Shown here piece after piece: positions 23,083-36,063 of a stretch of DNA of 64,000 nucleotides (its first letter is position 1; each line of letters starts with the position of its first letter). The DNA lies in the NCBI GenBank assembly GCA_010909165.1, contig MU008187.1, forward strand, positions 500,247 through 564,246. The letters are read 5' to 3'. Below the pieces are notes generated by a model. That model was not told the DNA's origin, did no database searches, and saw nothing but the letters and a program-made list of their open reading frames with translations. Position numbers and translations under genes: made by a program. Source of the DNA: Anthoceros angustus (taxonomy: Eukaryota > Streptophyta > Anthocerotopsida > Anthocerotales > Anthocerotaceae).

Positions 23083-23935
23083 ATGGCGGAACAGTTCAAT
23101 CCTACTCCGGTTGTGCATGAGAGGAAGGCGCGGCCGGCGAAGGTCTTCAGGCCGAAGCTGGATGACGAAGCTGTGGTATGGGACAGTCAGGAGGTTTTTG
23201 ATATCCTTTGCTGAATTAGGGATGCAGTCATGAAGATGCAGCAGAGAGGCAGATTTGGTTGTTCTTCTTTGATCGTAAGCACAGCTTGTGAGGGACATAC
23301 AGGACCCCGAGCACCCGTACTCTTTGGAGCAGCTGAATGTCGTTTCTGAAGATGCAGTCTTCGTGGATGACAAGACCAGCCACGTGACGTGTGTGACTAT
23401 GTTCCTCTTTAGCTTGGAGACGGCGCCGTGATGGGAGATGCTGAAAGCTCTTGCTTCCTTGTTTTGCAGAATTACCTTCACTCCTACTGTGCAACATTGT
23501 GGCATGGCCCCGCTGATCGGATTGTCTTTGAGAGTCAAGCTCTTGCGGTCGCTCCCTCAGAGATTTAAGGTTTGAAGTGTCAAATTTTAAATCCTGGTGG
23601 CTGTCTTGTTTTGAGGTAACGAGCCGGTCTTACGTGATTTTGCTGCTGTACTGCCATGGGTTGCTGAGTAGGTTGACATCAAACTGGCCCCAGGCTCTCA
23701 CTCTACTGAAGCAGCAGGTAGCTCATCTTTCTTTGCTGATGTTTCGGCTCATATGGCCTGAAGGAGTCTCTGTTACTTGGTTTTGGACGGTTCTTCATGT
23801 GAACAACATCTAAAGTGCCACGCTATGTCTACAGTGAATAAGCAGTTGAACGACAAAGAGCGCGTGGCGGCAGCTTTGGAAAACCCTCATTTGGCAGAAA
23901 CTATCGAGAGGTGTCTCTCTGCTAGTTCGGAGTAG
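23083..23935 (+). CDS. AE7: MIP18-family protein AE7 (cytosolic Fe-S cluster assembly)
   Basis: Component of the CIA targeting complex, which delivers Fe-S clusters to cytosolic and nuclear proteins (in plants with MET18 and CIA1). The protein starts [20 protein letters not shown]. Later exons give [20 protein letters not shown], then [20 protein letters not shown] with the family's conserved Cys, [28 protein letters not shown], and the C-terminal exon [20 protein letters not shown] ending ASSE at TAG 23933-23935. These are the hallmark blocks of MIP18/AE7. Introns are short, for example from GT after 23400 to the acceptor before 23470. The junction between the first exon (ending near 23175-23215) and the RDIQDPEHP exon (from about 23285) is not clear to me. 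A stop lies in the direct path, so an unusual splice site or a small error is possible. Confidence 0.88.
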
Positions 23936-24749
23936 CACCGATGTCGAAAGGGTAGAGCTGTTGAGATACGCCGGATACCTATGTTGTCGAGAGTAACTTA
24001 AACACCGGCATCGTCTAGTCTATCTATCTTGGTGAACTGGTAGGCCATTTGAGCATCCTGTCAGGTGGTGTTCGATATGGTGAAGAGGCTCAAAGCATAT
24101 GCCTCCTATGTGAGATTTAAGTGCCATCTCGGGTGTCAACCCGATGGGCAGGAAGGCTACACTGCTATAATCAAAAGGGGAGCCACTTCTACCTGAAACC
24201 TAAGTCTCTGCATCTTAGAGGTGGTGTCCATGATCACCTAGGCCCATAAGTTTAACGGTTGCTGGAGTCTGTTGATTTGTTTCCTGTAATACGTAACCGA
24301 CGATCAATGCAAGGCAGTAGGGCACTTTCGGAAATTGAGTGCCATTCGCTACTGACTTTCCGGCCTTTGGTGCTGTGCTGCATTGCTACGACGGTAGAGT
24401 ACTAGAGCCTCGTATCTTAGAGGGGCACAAGATTCGGTTTCCTCTCTTATTGCTACTCCAAAGAAATAAACAAAAGGCAACCTAACAACAGAGTCAAAGG
24501 AAAGGTGACACTCCAGCCGTTTGGTAGCTTGCTTGGCTACGGGGGATTGCTGCCTCGTTTAGTGCCGTGAGCACCTAGGTGTTGGATTTCGGACGCAAAC
24601 AGCTATTGCAGCTCTCTCGCCTGGTACACTGTAGCCGCGTGAAGGCTTCCTGGAGTAGTCAGGGGTTTGTTTTCGGTTCGGGGGATTTGCTTAGGAGTAG
24701 GGTTCGCCGATGGAGGAAACCTGTTGTTAGCAGGTGGCTGCAGGAGGCC

Positions 24750-25080
24750 TGTTGGCAGCAAGAAGTCTCTATTAGCCGCTCACAAAACTGAAATTGCTCA
24801 TCTGAAATCTGAAGCAGAAGTGCATTTGCAGGAAAAGCAGAAAGAGCATGAAGTTGCTTTCTCAAGGGCAAGTGTGCAGAGAAAGGGAGGCAGACAGTCT
24901 TATCTTACAGGCTCAAATCCAGTAGAGGAATGCAGCTGAACATGCTTTGCTGATGTCAGGCCTGCGGAAGGATCTTTTTCTTTTGGAAGCTGAACGCAAC
25001 AAGCTGCGCCTTTCCCTCTCTCACGAAGCTCAAGAGAAGAAGGCCTTGTTAAAAATCCACGAAACCGAATTCTAACGGAG
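24750..25080 (+). pseudogene. Fragment encoding a coiled coil, family unknown
   Basis: Two short plus-strand stretches in different frames have heptad-like, charged composition: AHKTEIAHLKSEAEVHLQEK (about 24775-24835) and, about 120 bases on, LLEAERNKLRLSLSHEAQEK (about 24980-25040). They look like parts of one long coiled-coil protein whose reading frame is broken between them. I cannot name the parent gene. No start codon or conserved domain accompanies them. Confidence 0.4.
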
Positions 25081-25273
25081 AAGCAGGACCGGCGGCAGTT
25101 GGAGCGCGTTTGGCCGTATCTGGCTACGATGCGGAACAGACAACTCTGTCGGTAAGCTTCAAGGTCGGATGACCATGGCATTGTAGCAGTTTTTGGACTG
25201 AAATCACTCAGTAGTGTGGCTTCGTCCTTGAAAATAAAATTCTTCTTCTTCTGCTTGGCTGGTTGTGGCTCGG

Positions 25274-25373
25274 CAGCTTTTTTTGTCACCACCTGCAAGT
25301 GCGCCTGAAGTGAAAGCTGGTGACTCAAATCAATCAGTGTCTCATTGTTCACATTATATGTACAAAATACAGA
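25274..25373. repeat. Small dispersed repeat with inverted ends, copy 2
   Basis: Second copy of the element at 22484-22575. GTCACCACCTGCAAGTGCGC ... AAGCTGGTGAC is at 25285-25324, followed by TTCACATTATATGTACA. Slightly different in spacing. Confidence 0.75.
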
Positions 25374-25471
25374 CTACGCTGTGCGTACCACATGTAGGTA
25401 TAACAAAACTGCGATCGCTCTCTGCACTTCATGAGCAACCGAATCGGGAAGTGAGGGGCCGGCCGGCTTCG

Positions 25472-28400
25472 CTAGCAAAACGAAGAGACCTGGCCCCTCA
25501 AGTCTAACCCTGGCATCCCATTGGCCCGCAACAGAGATCCGTCGGGGCCCAGCAGCCCCCCTCCTCCAGGAAGCACCAGAGAGCTGGAGGGGCTCGGCTT
25601 GTTGTTCGGGTTCTGTGTGCCCTCGCTGTCTTTTACTCTCTGAACGTACTCGAAGAACTCGGCCACCTGTCTTGCGTACCTGCAATTGGCGTTTCGGCAA
25701 ATGGGTCAGAAAAGTAAAGCTCAACTGTGGGGGGAGTTTTGGCCAGTGACAGACAGGTTATGTACGCTTACTCGGCCTTTGCCTCCAGATCCTTGCTGAA
25801 ATCGATGTTGGGCTCGCAGTCCAGGACAAGAGCTGGAACCTGTCAGCAGGACAGAAGGAAAGAGTGACTATCCGTACCGCTTTCCCAGGATTCGGCACCC
25901 CATTAGTGTGAAGGATGAGATCAAGCCTACCTTTTGGATGCATGAGTGGACATTTTCTCCCTGCAAGTAGAACACCCGGTCTTTGATCCTCGAGGGCAGA
26001 ACTTCCTCTATCGCCCTCGGCCACTCGCTCACCGAGAACATATTACGTTCGGGCCTCTCAGCTGGAAATAGCCACTGTTCATGCTTCTCATGAAGACCTC
26101 TCAAGTACTCCAGTGTCACAGTCTGTTCCTCTGGTCTTTTCCGCATCTGTAACCGCCGATGACATGTATCTGGGCTGGCTCGCATATAAATGAATGCGTC
26201 CGGGACCAGCCCAGGCAGCGCTGACACCACAGGATCAAACCAGGAATCATATATGCTGATCTCCATTTCGCTCATCCATTTCGCCTCGTGCACAGCACGA
26301 ACAAACACCTGAGACAGACAAGGCCCATCCCTCGTTAGCGACAATTCTCCATCACTGCTGGAACACAAAATACACAACACATGCTTGAAGATACTAGTAG
26401 CAGTCCCGAAGCCAAAGAACAAAAACAATCAGAACTTGGCTTGCTGGCTGCTTTACCATGCGGTCACTGAACACACTCCTTTCCATCAGCCTCAGAGGCT
26501 TCAGCCCTTTAGCTGATTCCCTTTCCTGCATAAAGCGGGTAACAAATACGTAGTTTTGAAATGTGTAGGCATATCGCTGTGGCTCCTCGTAGAAGGCATT
26601 CAGAATGTTGAAATGATCTGGGCCTATGTCTTGCCATTTTCCAACCGGTTCTGGCACAACTTCTACAAGATCCCGCAGCTCCAACGTCTCATTTGCTATC
26701 CTCTGCAAAAACGTTGTTTTGCCCACACTGATATTCCCTTCTACACAGAAAGTGAGCCTCCTCTTTTGTCGGATGCCATTCTCCCCCTTCCCAGAAGGGT
26801 CCTCCTTGTCCAATTCCCCATCCACTGTCTCTTTGATGTAAGATGCTATACTCATGGCATGGTTCTTGTGAATGATACCAATAGAGCTCTTGAGGTACTC
26901 AACCATCTTATCTTCCTTCTCGTCTCTAAACTGGAAAACAGCACGAGAGGAATCAGCAAGAGAAAGGTACCTCAACTTTTATCAACCACGAATGAGCAAA
27001 CAATTGATCACACATGTCACAGCTACTAACACTTGGACAACATGCCGGCAACTTACATAGCACTCCTGCTCCCGCGACTCACCTTGTCCCGGTATAATTG
27101 TTTAAGCTCTTCCACCTTCAATATGCCTTTAGCAATAAACTTTTCCATGTTGCGGGGGCCAATTCCAGGCACAGTCAGCAGATCATGTAGCTCTGTGGGC
27201 TGCTTTGGAAATGACCCTGCCACTCGTCGCCTCCTCTCTGCCGGAATGCGCGTCTTCTCAGGACTCGGAGCACCTTCTTCAGGGGAAGCTGTTCCCAGCG
27301 ATTGCCCCAAACTAGTGTCTAGGATACCTGTGTTTGAATCTGAAATCAGGACATCAATCTGTGGCCAATCATCGACTTCGGCAGCCCACCTCTCTGCACT
27401 CGCACTTCCCAGCATGGGTGCCTCCTTTTCATTCGTTGTCTCTGAACCCATCAAAGTCTTCTCAGGTTCCACAGTTCCCCGCACACCACTCTCCTTGGAA
27501 CCTAGGCTTTCAGCTGAGTGTGCCTCCTCCTCGTTACTGTTGCACGAAAGAACTGGCGTCTGACCATTATGCCACAAGCCAGCCTCAGATTGGGATCCAG
27601 TCTCACTTTGAATCTCTGAAATCAAAGACCTTGTAACCACCCTTGCTGGTGTGGTGCTTTTCTCTTCATCCTTATCAGCAACAGATCTCAAAGTTGCCCC
27701 CCTTTCATCCTGAGCAGTCTCAGAACTGGCGACTACACTCTCTAACTTAAATTCCTTCACTTCATCCTCGGATTGAAGGGAAAGAATTGATTCACCGTTA
27801 ACAATCTCAGACCCTGTGATCCTAGTATCCAATCTCAAGCTATTCCCCTCCTCTTCACCAACCTCCATCCTCACCACCGTGCTACTCGACATAGTTACCT
27901 CGCTTCTATCTACAGCCAGGATTTCTGACCTAACTGCATTCCCTTCATCGCTATCAATCTCTAGCTTCAAGACCAGATTCTTCATGTCTTCTGTATTGCT
28001 TTCAATTGGACGGGGCCCTGAGCTCGGGCTAAGGCTCTCTGCTCTAGACAACACATCTTCATGATCTCCATCAGTCTTGAATGATGAAGCAAGACTTCTT
28101 AAATTGGCTGCAGCTACCATGTCAACAGTACACGTCCCGCCATCGATACTCTCAGAAGTGCCTACCTCATCAACGATCTCTGACCTGGCATCAGCTGCTG
28201 TGGTCTCAGGTTCATGTCCACTTACCCCCAAAATCTGATTCTCCCGTCCCGTTGCCTCTGCACCAGACTCTGACCTAAACCTAAGTGTGTCCAACACCCT
28301 TGCACCGCCTTCATCGCCAGCATTCAACCTGGAACCCGAGCCCTCTGAAGAGGGCTGCTGGTCCGGATGCAATTCCACACCATCCGCTCTGCCTTCAGGC

Positions 28401-29218
28401 GAAGCAGGCACCTTCTTGACCTCTTCTCCTCTCCATCCACCCAGAACGTTTGTGACCCCCGTATCCGCAGACCCCAAAAGGTTTCTGAGCATACCCATTG
28501 CCTTCGCACCCCAACCTTCCACCACCTTCCCATTCTCATCAATCACTTTCACACCAACACTCTCAGGCACTGAGATTTCGATCTGGTTAGCAAGCACAGC
28601 ACTCGATACCTCTTCAGTATCCGCAGCACCACGTACTTCTGCCCTCCCATCTGCCACATTTTCAGTTTTGCCATTCCCACCAGCATCTGACAGCTCGGAC
28701 CTGGGCCCCTCCCGTGAAAGCCTCGCCACGGAGTGACCAGCCCTGCTATGTTTGACAGCCCAGGAACCACGGAATCTGGAAGAAGGGAAGGGAAATCCGT
28801 CCTTCAAATCCGCCCGCGCTTGTCGAACCGTATTAACACCAGCTATATGCCCGACTGACAACTCGCCAGCACCTGAAACGAACCGCATTTCCTCACATTC
28901 AGCCTGACTCGAGAAGCATGCTCCACCTCTCGGGCCCTGCATGGAAGAAGGCAGACCAGCACAAGAAGCGACACGAACGCTCCTCTGTCGAACACGCCTC
29001 GGTCCATCGCTATGCAAGGTCCTCCTTCCACCAAAGACCTCCAAGGCTGGCACCTGATGCTTTGCAATTGTAGAAGAAGACTGGAGGGATACTGGCGCCG
29101 GCATGGTGTCAAGCAAGGCCCTTGCTGTTTGGCAACGTAGCCTTGGTGCTCGTAAGTATGGCATTAGTAACCTCCAATCATAGCTCGGGTCATCCCTCCC
29201 TGGTCTCGGATTTCGCAC
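25472..29218 (-). CDS. Plant deoxynucleoside kinase with a very long N-terminal extension
   Basis: Phosphorylates deoxynucleosides in the salvage pathway. Resembles the plant dNK/deoxyguanosine-kinase-like protein. The first exon (about 700 codons) starts MRNPRPGR, with an internal MPAPVSLQ start possible. It has an Arg/Ser-rich, transit-peptide-like N-terminus (RAPRLRCQTARALLD), then about 500 acidic, low-complexity residues. It closes with a helix-hairpin-helix motif (LLTVPGIGPRNMEKFIAKGI) shared with the plant family. Later exons give the kinase: P-loop CVEGNISVGKTTFLQRIANE, VVPEPVGKWQDIGPDHFNIL, MERSVFSDRM with the ERS motif, VFVRAVHEAKWMSEMEISIY, a lid region PDTCHRRLQMRKRPEE, and VPALVLDCEPNIDFSKDLEA. 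The last exon ends near GMPGLDLRGQVSSFC. Predicted total is about 1,070 residues, roughly twice the length I recall for the Arabidopsis homologue. Divergently placed from MSH5. Confidence 0.9.
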
Positions 29219-29845
29219 TCCACCGCCTGAGCACGCTTAGCTAATTTGTGATAGTACCTGTTTCTGGAGTCCTTCAATGCACTTCCCACCATCCTCAAGT
29301 CCACCTTCAATTCATGCAACCACGTACGTGTCCGCCATCAGCCTTATCACAACAGGCTCTCAAATGGAAGGTTTCAGCCTCATCTGCCGTGTCAAGCCGG
29401 TGCCGGAAGCGACCCCGAACGTCATCTCCAACTGCCAGTCCCAACAAGCTGAATCGACTCGCTTGGAAAACTCCTGGCGATTGCTCTTACAGCAACGCAA
29501 CCTGAGGGCCAAACACGGAGCCGGTTTGAAAGAAATCCCACGCGCGGCTGCGGCGGTGCCCTTGAACCCAGGATGTGGGATCGATCCCAGCAATCCAAAT
29601 CCTGCCCGTTGTGGCTGCAAAGGAACCACGAAGTCGACGTCAGCTAAACCCTAAACCCTAAACTCCTGTTGCTCCTGAATCGACGCACACTTGACATCCT
29701 GTTTTCTCAAAACTACTTTGTCGGCCGCAGTCAGCTGGCGGCGCTCTTGTTCGGCCCGTCTGTCGTGCTTTGGTTGGCGCATTCACCGATTTCGATTCCA
29801 GTTTTCATGACCTATCGGCTGATCGGTCCTTTCTATCGATCAGCA
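29219..29845. other. Shared upstream region of the deoxynucleoside kinase and MSH5
   Basis: About 630 bases between two divergent genes. It contains CTAAACCCTAAACCCTAAAC (about 29645-29664), a telo-box-like motif (AAACCCTA), often found in promoters of plant housekeeping and proliferation genes. The open frame continuing upstream of the MSH5 start reaches a Met at 29669. Confidence 0.5.
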
Positions 29846-32800
29846 ATGGCATTTCCTCGCGGTTCCAAGAGGACTGCGTGTGGCCAGCCAATTAGTCCGT
29901 CGAGCGCTTTCATGTCGTCATCGAGCCTGCAGAGTCCAAGCTGCGTGAAGCCTTCTCTTCCTAAACCGGAAGCTGCCACTCCTGAGCCGGAGGAGTTGGA
30001 TGACTCGGGCAATATGTATCCGTCTCAGGTCTGATCTTCATACAATTCCCTGAAAATACATTGCCGCAGATCGTCCTGGGAACCGACGATCGTGCGAAGG
30101 CACAGTTCTGCATTCATTTCAAGTGCGGCTTCATATTTGAGAAATATGCGAGGTCGCAGAAGGAACGTGACTTGTTGCTTTCTGTTTTGTCAGATTTTCA
30201 TGGCAGCTTTGCAACAAGGAAACAGGTGATCTGAAGGGATAGAGCTAGCATCAAAGTGGATGAAGGAATTAAGACGGAAGGAATAAGTAACACGCTCTCC
30301 ATTTCCCTTCAGGATCGGGATCTCCTTCTACAACGCGGATACGCGACAGTTGCTCGTTCTGGATACTTGGGAAGATGCTTCTGAAGATTTTCCGACATTG
30401 CAGCTATGTCAGTGGTCTATTTCCAATAGAAAAGCTGCTTTGCTCTCTGCGGTTCAGGAAGCCACAAATTCGACTCCGCTCCTTGCTAGACATTTGAACG
30501 CTTATCCAGCACGCTTGTCGACATGGCATTGTTCTCCTGTTTTAATTCGCTGTCTCCCTTTCTTGTCGGGGCCGTGATTACGCATCAGTGAAGTACCAGG
30601 AGCAGCCAATGATCATTTACACGAGCGCGAAAATGGACGACACATTTGTTGCTGCACTCGAGAAGAAAGGTTGTGATTACTGACAAAGAGGCACTGCAAA
30701 TCCGCAGAATTCACGACGGAATACTCTAAGACGGTGGCTTGATTTCTTCGTCGCTGCACAGTCTCTGCCGATGAGGGCCCTGAAGTGAAGATTGTCAAGA
30801 GCTCCGTTTTCGGCTATGAGCAGGCCCGGCACCGGTCAGCTATTGATTTCATGGCATCATTTTTGTGCATGCTGTGACTTGTGTACCAACTTCGACATAC
30901 GCTACAGACTGGCGTATTTGCGAATATCAGGAATGCCTCCAGACCTGAACGACAAGGAGAGAATGCAAGTTGTATGTCTCCAACCTTCTTTGAGGCTCTC
31001 TTTCTCCATCTAGGGATGCGATCACGTTGCTGAACAAAATCTAATTCACGTAGCTGAACACGATGATAAATATGGAGAGCGACATGCAAGTTCGTGCTGC
31101 TGGTGGGCTTCTGGTTGTACTCGAGCAAGAGTCACTTATCTATCCTCTGCAGAGTGAGGAGTATGACAGCATGGAGATAGAAGTGGCGCAGATCTCTGAA
31201 CTTTCTCTGTATCCTTCTCATAACCAAATCCTTGTGGCAAAACTTCATCGCTTGCAGATTCATGCATTGGGATCTGATATACTGAATTGCTTGTTGGATT
31301 TCAATTTCAACGCAGGAACGGATTTTTGAAGGTGGATGCAACAACCCATGACGCTTTGCAGATCTTCCAGGTTGATAAGCATCCAAGCTTCATGGGTATT
31401 GGGCGAGCTAAGGAAGGGTAAGCTGGCCTCACACCATCAGCCTTGATGCAACTTAACAGACCTTTGTAGGCAAATGAGTTGGTCACATCGATCAGTTGCT
31501 TGCATGACAATATCCATGCAGGTTCTCAGTCTTCGGAATGCTAAACAAGGTATGTGATGTCCAAGATCCATTTCTCAAACAGGAACGGTATCTGAATGCT
31601 CAGACGAGAAGATGTCTGCACAAAAGGTTCCTGAACAGTAGTTCCTGAATTGTCTTCCCTTTTCAGTGTGTCACAATGGTTGGCCGGAGACTAATGAGGT
31701 AGATCTTCTAGTAACCCACAGAGTGAACGCGGAGCTAGTTACCTTGACTGAGGGCAAATGGGATGTCTCTCTATTGGGTTCAAGACTTTCCGGCCTGCAA
31801 AAGGTGAATATAGTCTTCATGATATGGCTGTGCAGGCTGTGGTTCTTAAGGCCAATTCTTGATCTTGAAGCCCTTAACGACCGTCTCGACACAGTATCCA
31901 ATTCCTCACATATATTATGCTGTAAACGGAATACTGGTTTGAGCAAGATTAGCTTGACACAATTTTCCTTGACATGCACCCGGATATCGTTTCTGTTGGG
32001 CATGCCGGATTTGACATTTGCTCTACAAAGTGCATTGAAGCGGGTGAAGGATATTCCGCATCTGCTAAAGGTGCACCTCAGAAAACTCTTAAGCATTAAA
32101 TTGTAACAGGGTACGATTGTAAGTTCAAGGGATGTCTCTACTTAGTTTGGTGCTCATTTGGACTATGAGTTCAGAAATTCAGCTCTCCAAGTTCCCTGTC
32201 AACATCAAAGGACTGGCTAAAGTTTGTGGAGGTACTTAATGCTGTTAGGCTGGGTGCATTTGGGCATGAGACAAGACACAATGCAATATTTGAAGCACAA
32301 GGTTGCTGATAGAGGCCAAGGCTATGCTGCTTGGACTCAGTAAATATGATCTTCAAACTGTATGGAAGTCATTCCTGGAGTATTAACCACCGTTTCTGTT
32401 TTAGAGTGTCAGTTCTCTCCTGCAAATTAGAAAGATGTTCACTGTCACCTTATCTCAAAGGCAAACAGACCAGGTTGCCGCTCTGAGATTGCACATCGTT
32501 AGTAAGGTGACTGTTTGGGCGCATCAGATGTATATTTCATGAGTCCGAGCTCGAGCTTTACATCTCTAGCTAGTGAAGAGGCGGTTTCTGAGTTTATGAA
32601 ATGATTAATCTGACCTGTCAGCATACAGGTTGTGCACTCACAAGACGGAGATCTCGTTCAAGTCCTTGAGTTGGTGGGTAATGAGATAAACGTCATGCTC
32701 ATAGCTCAGTGTCTCAAACTGCTGTTCTTAACATGGTTGGTTTGGTTATAGATTAATGGGGTGATCGACTTTGAAGAAAGTTTAGGAGAAACCTGTGACA

Positions 32801-35800
32801 CGATGATCCGACGTGGCATATCTCAGGAGGTTCAGTAGGCATGAAACCCGTTTAAGTTAAAGATCCAGTTTTTCTTTTTACGGCTTCACTTCGAACTAAG
32901 GGCCTTCTGAGGGCCTTAGTTGTCTAACTTTTTACTACTTCCTTTTAAGCGTAACCAGCTTGATGAGTTGAAAGAGGCGTTTGAAGGGCTTCCAGACTTT
33001 TTGAATCAGGTATTTGTTGGACACATGCTTGGATATCGTGTTCCGAGTTGCAGAATAACTGCAAACAGCCATCATCAGCGTCTCTGACTTTCATGTAGGT
33101 GGCTGACGCTGAGATTAGCCGGCTGCAAAGTCAGGCTCAACAGCCAGGGGAAGCTTGCATTGTGTACATCCCGCAAGTTGGTGAGTAGTCACTTTTTTTG
33201 CTGAATCAGATGACATTGGGAACTTGTTTATCGGGGAAGTCACTCCTTGTTTGCAGGATACCTGATGCACTTCACCAAGGCAAAACTCAGTGAAAATATA
33301 CTCGAAAATCTACCAGATTTTGAGTTTGCGGTATGCCCCTCTCCAGCATATAGTTCAGGTTCAGGTCTCAAGGAAACATTAGAGTGTGTGTTTAGGAACT
33401 GCTGGTGAGTTTGGGACTTAGCCTTGCAAGACTAAAAGTGTGCGCTTGCTGTATTCAAGTTTGAAGGAGGTGAGGATGACGATCGGAGATTTTTCTACCA
33501 CACTTCAAAGACACGGCAGCTGGATGATATGCTGGGAGACATCTACCACAAAATCCTGGGTTTCTAGCCATCTATCTCACTTGCGGCATTCGAGCTTGTC
33601 TTCTGAAATGTTTTCAATCCTTAAAATTGCTGGAGTTCCTGGATCATTATGCTGCAGACATGGAGCACGCCATTTTGGAAACGTTGCAGGCAAAAGTTGC
33701 TGGTTTTGCCCCATCCTTGAACGAGGCCACAGGCGTTGCAGCCGAACTGGACTGGTTCGTAGCTCATCCTCCATACCTCGATGGACGGCTTCGCTAATGA
33801 GGCTAGCGAATTCGAAGGAGTGAACGCAGACATTGGAGTTTTTTGTTACGATTTAAATCAAGGTACTGTTGGTCCCAGTCTTGTAGCATTGGCTATCAGC
33901 GCAGCAGAGTACAAGTGCGTCCGACCTCAGCTTTCGGAAGACAACATCTTGGTTATAAAGAGCGGGAGGTTAGCAACTCCGGAAAGCTTGAAAACTAGAA
34001 GAGCAGCTATATATCCATGAGCAGCTATATGTATTCATGACGTTTTCAATGTCTGGCCCACAGACATCTGCTCCAAGAATTGACAGTGGACAGGTTTGTT
34101 CCCAACGATACTGTGGTAGAAGATGGTAAAGACACCGGTAAGGCATTAAGTTCTTCCTCGTATGGTTTGATGAGCGCGCTGTGCTAGTTGTGCCTCTCCT
34201 AGTCCACGAACGGTGTTCCTGTTGACTCGCAGGAAGAATAAATGTGATATCTGGCCCCAATTGCTCTGGGAAAAGCATCTACTTGAAACAGGTGGGCACA
34301 GTGGGCTTTCGCTGTCCAGAGATTGCCCAAACCACGGACGTTCACCTTTGTCCCATCTGTAGGTGGGACTCATCGTCTTCCTTGCTCATATAGGGAGCTT
34401 TGTCCCCGCCGACGAAGCGGTTGTCGGTCTGACGGACAGGTACCACTACGAGACGCTGTCGGACGCCCATTTCTATCGACCCCACAAAGCCAGTAAGAAC
34501 AGAATGCCCGGGTGCAGAATCTTTAGCAGAGTGGCTGGCAAGGAAACTGTGCAAATTTCGCGGTCAGCCTTCATGATTGATCTCCACCAGATTTCGGTTA
34601 TGCTAAGGTTAGCCCCATGCTATAATTCCTTGAAGGGAAATGGTTGAAGCAGGAAGTAGTTCCGATTTCCATGACGATAGACCATAATGTGAGCGAATTT
34701 GTTCATGCCAGGCATGCCACATCAAAATCCTTGTGCCTCTTGGACGAATTTGGGAAAGGCACACTAACAACAGGTTTTGTCCTCAAGAAGAAACCATTTG
34801 CTGAAGCTCCGTCGGAAGGAAAATGCCCATCTTGACTGATGCCGTGCAGATGGTATTGGACTTCTGTGCGCAACTTTGAAGTATCTTGCTTCGTATGAGC
34901 TTCCTCCAAAGGTTGCAAGCTTTAATCATGGAGCTCACAAGTAAAGACATCTGCAAAGCTGTTTGTGTTCGTAACCTGTCGCGCATACTGGCAGGTGTTT
35001 GCGACAACCCATTTTAGCGAGGTGTACGATGCTGGTATTCTGCCAAAGGTAAATGCAATATTGCGGTGTTAGCCTACATCTCTAGGATTTGAGTGATAAT
35101 GGGGAGTGGTCCTCTGTTCTGCAGTCCGAAAGCATCTCCTTCTTCACTATGGGCATCGTTGAACCAGATCCGTCACCAGCTAATGCTCTGGGCGACGGAG
35201 ACATTGTGTTCCTGTACCGGTACCTGCTACCTTGTTCTTTCCCAACTTCGTTCTCGCGAAGCAACCTTTTCCACAACCCAAGTTTGAGACCAATGGGTTG
35301 AGGCTTCCAAATTTGTGCTAATCCGCTGAGCACCTTCTGCAGGATTCTACCTGGTCATGCAACCCCAAGCTATGGTGAGTCGAGTGAGGCAAGCGGCTGT
35401 ACTGTCGATGCTTCTAGCTTCGTTCTGGAATCCCATCCTCACTCACTGTCATGGTTGATGCAGGACTTCACTGCGCCGAGATTGCAGGTAAGTGTTCCCT
35501 CCCTGCCGAAGATACCTCGACAGCAGACAAATTCTGGCCGGAACAAGTTAGGATGCGCAGTTCCACAAGTTATTTCCGAACCAGCCCTTCAAATAACGCA
35601 GTTCACTGTTTCGTCCAAGAGCAGGAATTGCACATGAGATACTTCATCGGGCTGCGGAAGTGGTACAACTGCTGAAGGAGTGCAGACCTATCGAACGTCT
35701 TCAGAACGCCCGTACAGATCTCAAGGACAAGCTGTACAAGGTGCAGTGACCCCCACTGTAGTTAATCCTTACTCAGACCTTTGGACCGCAGCAGGTTACA

Positions 35801-35929
35801 GTAGACTAATTCTGGTTAGCACAGGACTTGGGCCAGAAGCTTCTAGCATTTGATGTGGAGACTGGAGATGTCACAGCCTTCTTGAACGACATTTTCTCCG
35901 TCGTCAATCAAGCCGAACCTCCGACATAA
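29846..35929 (+). CDS. MSH5: MutS homologue 5 (meiotic crossover factor)
   Basis: MSH5 forms a heterodimer with MSH4 that stabilises recombination intermediates in meiosis; it has no mismatch-repair role. Many exons with short introns. Conserved parts in order are HRLAYLRISGMPPDLNDKER, VRAAGGLLVVLEQES, KVDATTHDALQIFQVDKHPS, FMGIGRAKEGFSVFGMLNK, LWFLRPILDLEALNDRLDT, LKRVKDIPHLL, then the ATPase. The ATPase shows Walker A NVISGPNCSGKSIYLKQ, VPADEAVVGLTDRYHYETL, Walker B KSLCLLDEFGKGT, GIGLLCATLKYLASYELPPK, a TTHFSEVYDAGILPK block and LPGHATPSYG. It ends AEPPT at TAA 35927-35929. The first exon begins MAFPRGSKRTACGQ; an upstream in-frame Met at 29669 is possible. RPT1 copy 2 starts only 134 bases after the stop. 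Confidence 0.92.
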
Positions 35930-36063
35930 ACTAGCTCAAACTCTCAGCGACGGTTGGAGGATCAAAACCTTATATAGTTCGGCTCTTCCTTTTCCTGCCT
36001 AACGCAACCCTAACTTGTGGTAAACGCACGACCAACCATCGTTGGTAGAAGCCCGTGGGGAAA

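Larger units (their letters stand above)
23936..25471. other. Intergenic region with a coiled-coil-coding remnant
   Basis: About 1.5 kb between AE7 and the deoxynucleoside kinase stop. Most of it has no recognisable content. A coding-like remnant lies at 24750-25080 and the second copy of the small dispersed repeat at 25274-25373. Confidence 0.4.

Noticed and set aside
29669-29845. Upstream in-frame extension of MSH5
   Set aside because: Open but not conserved in character; the Met at 29846 with MAFPRGSKRT is the simpler start. Kept only as an alternative.
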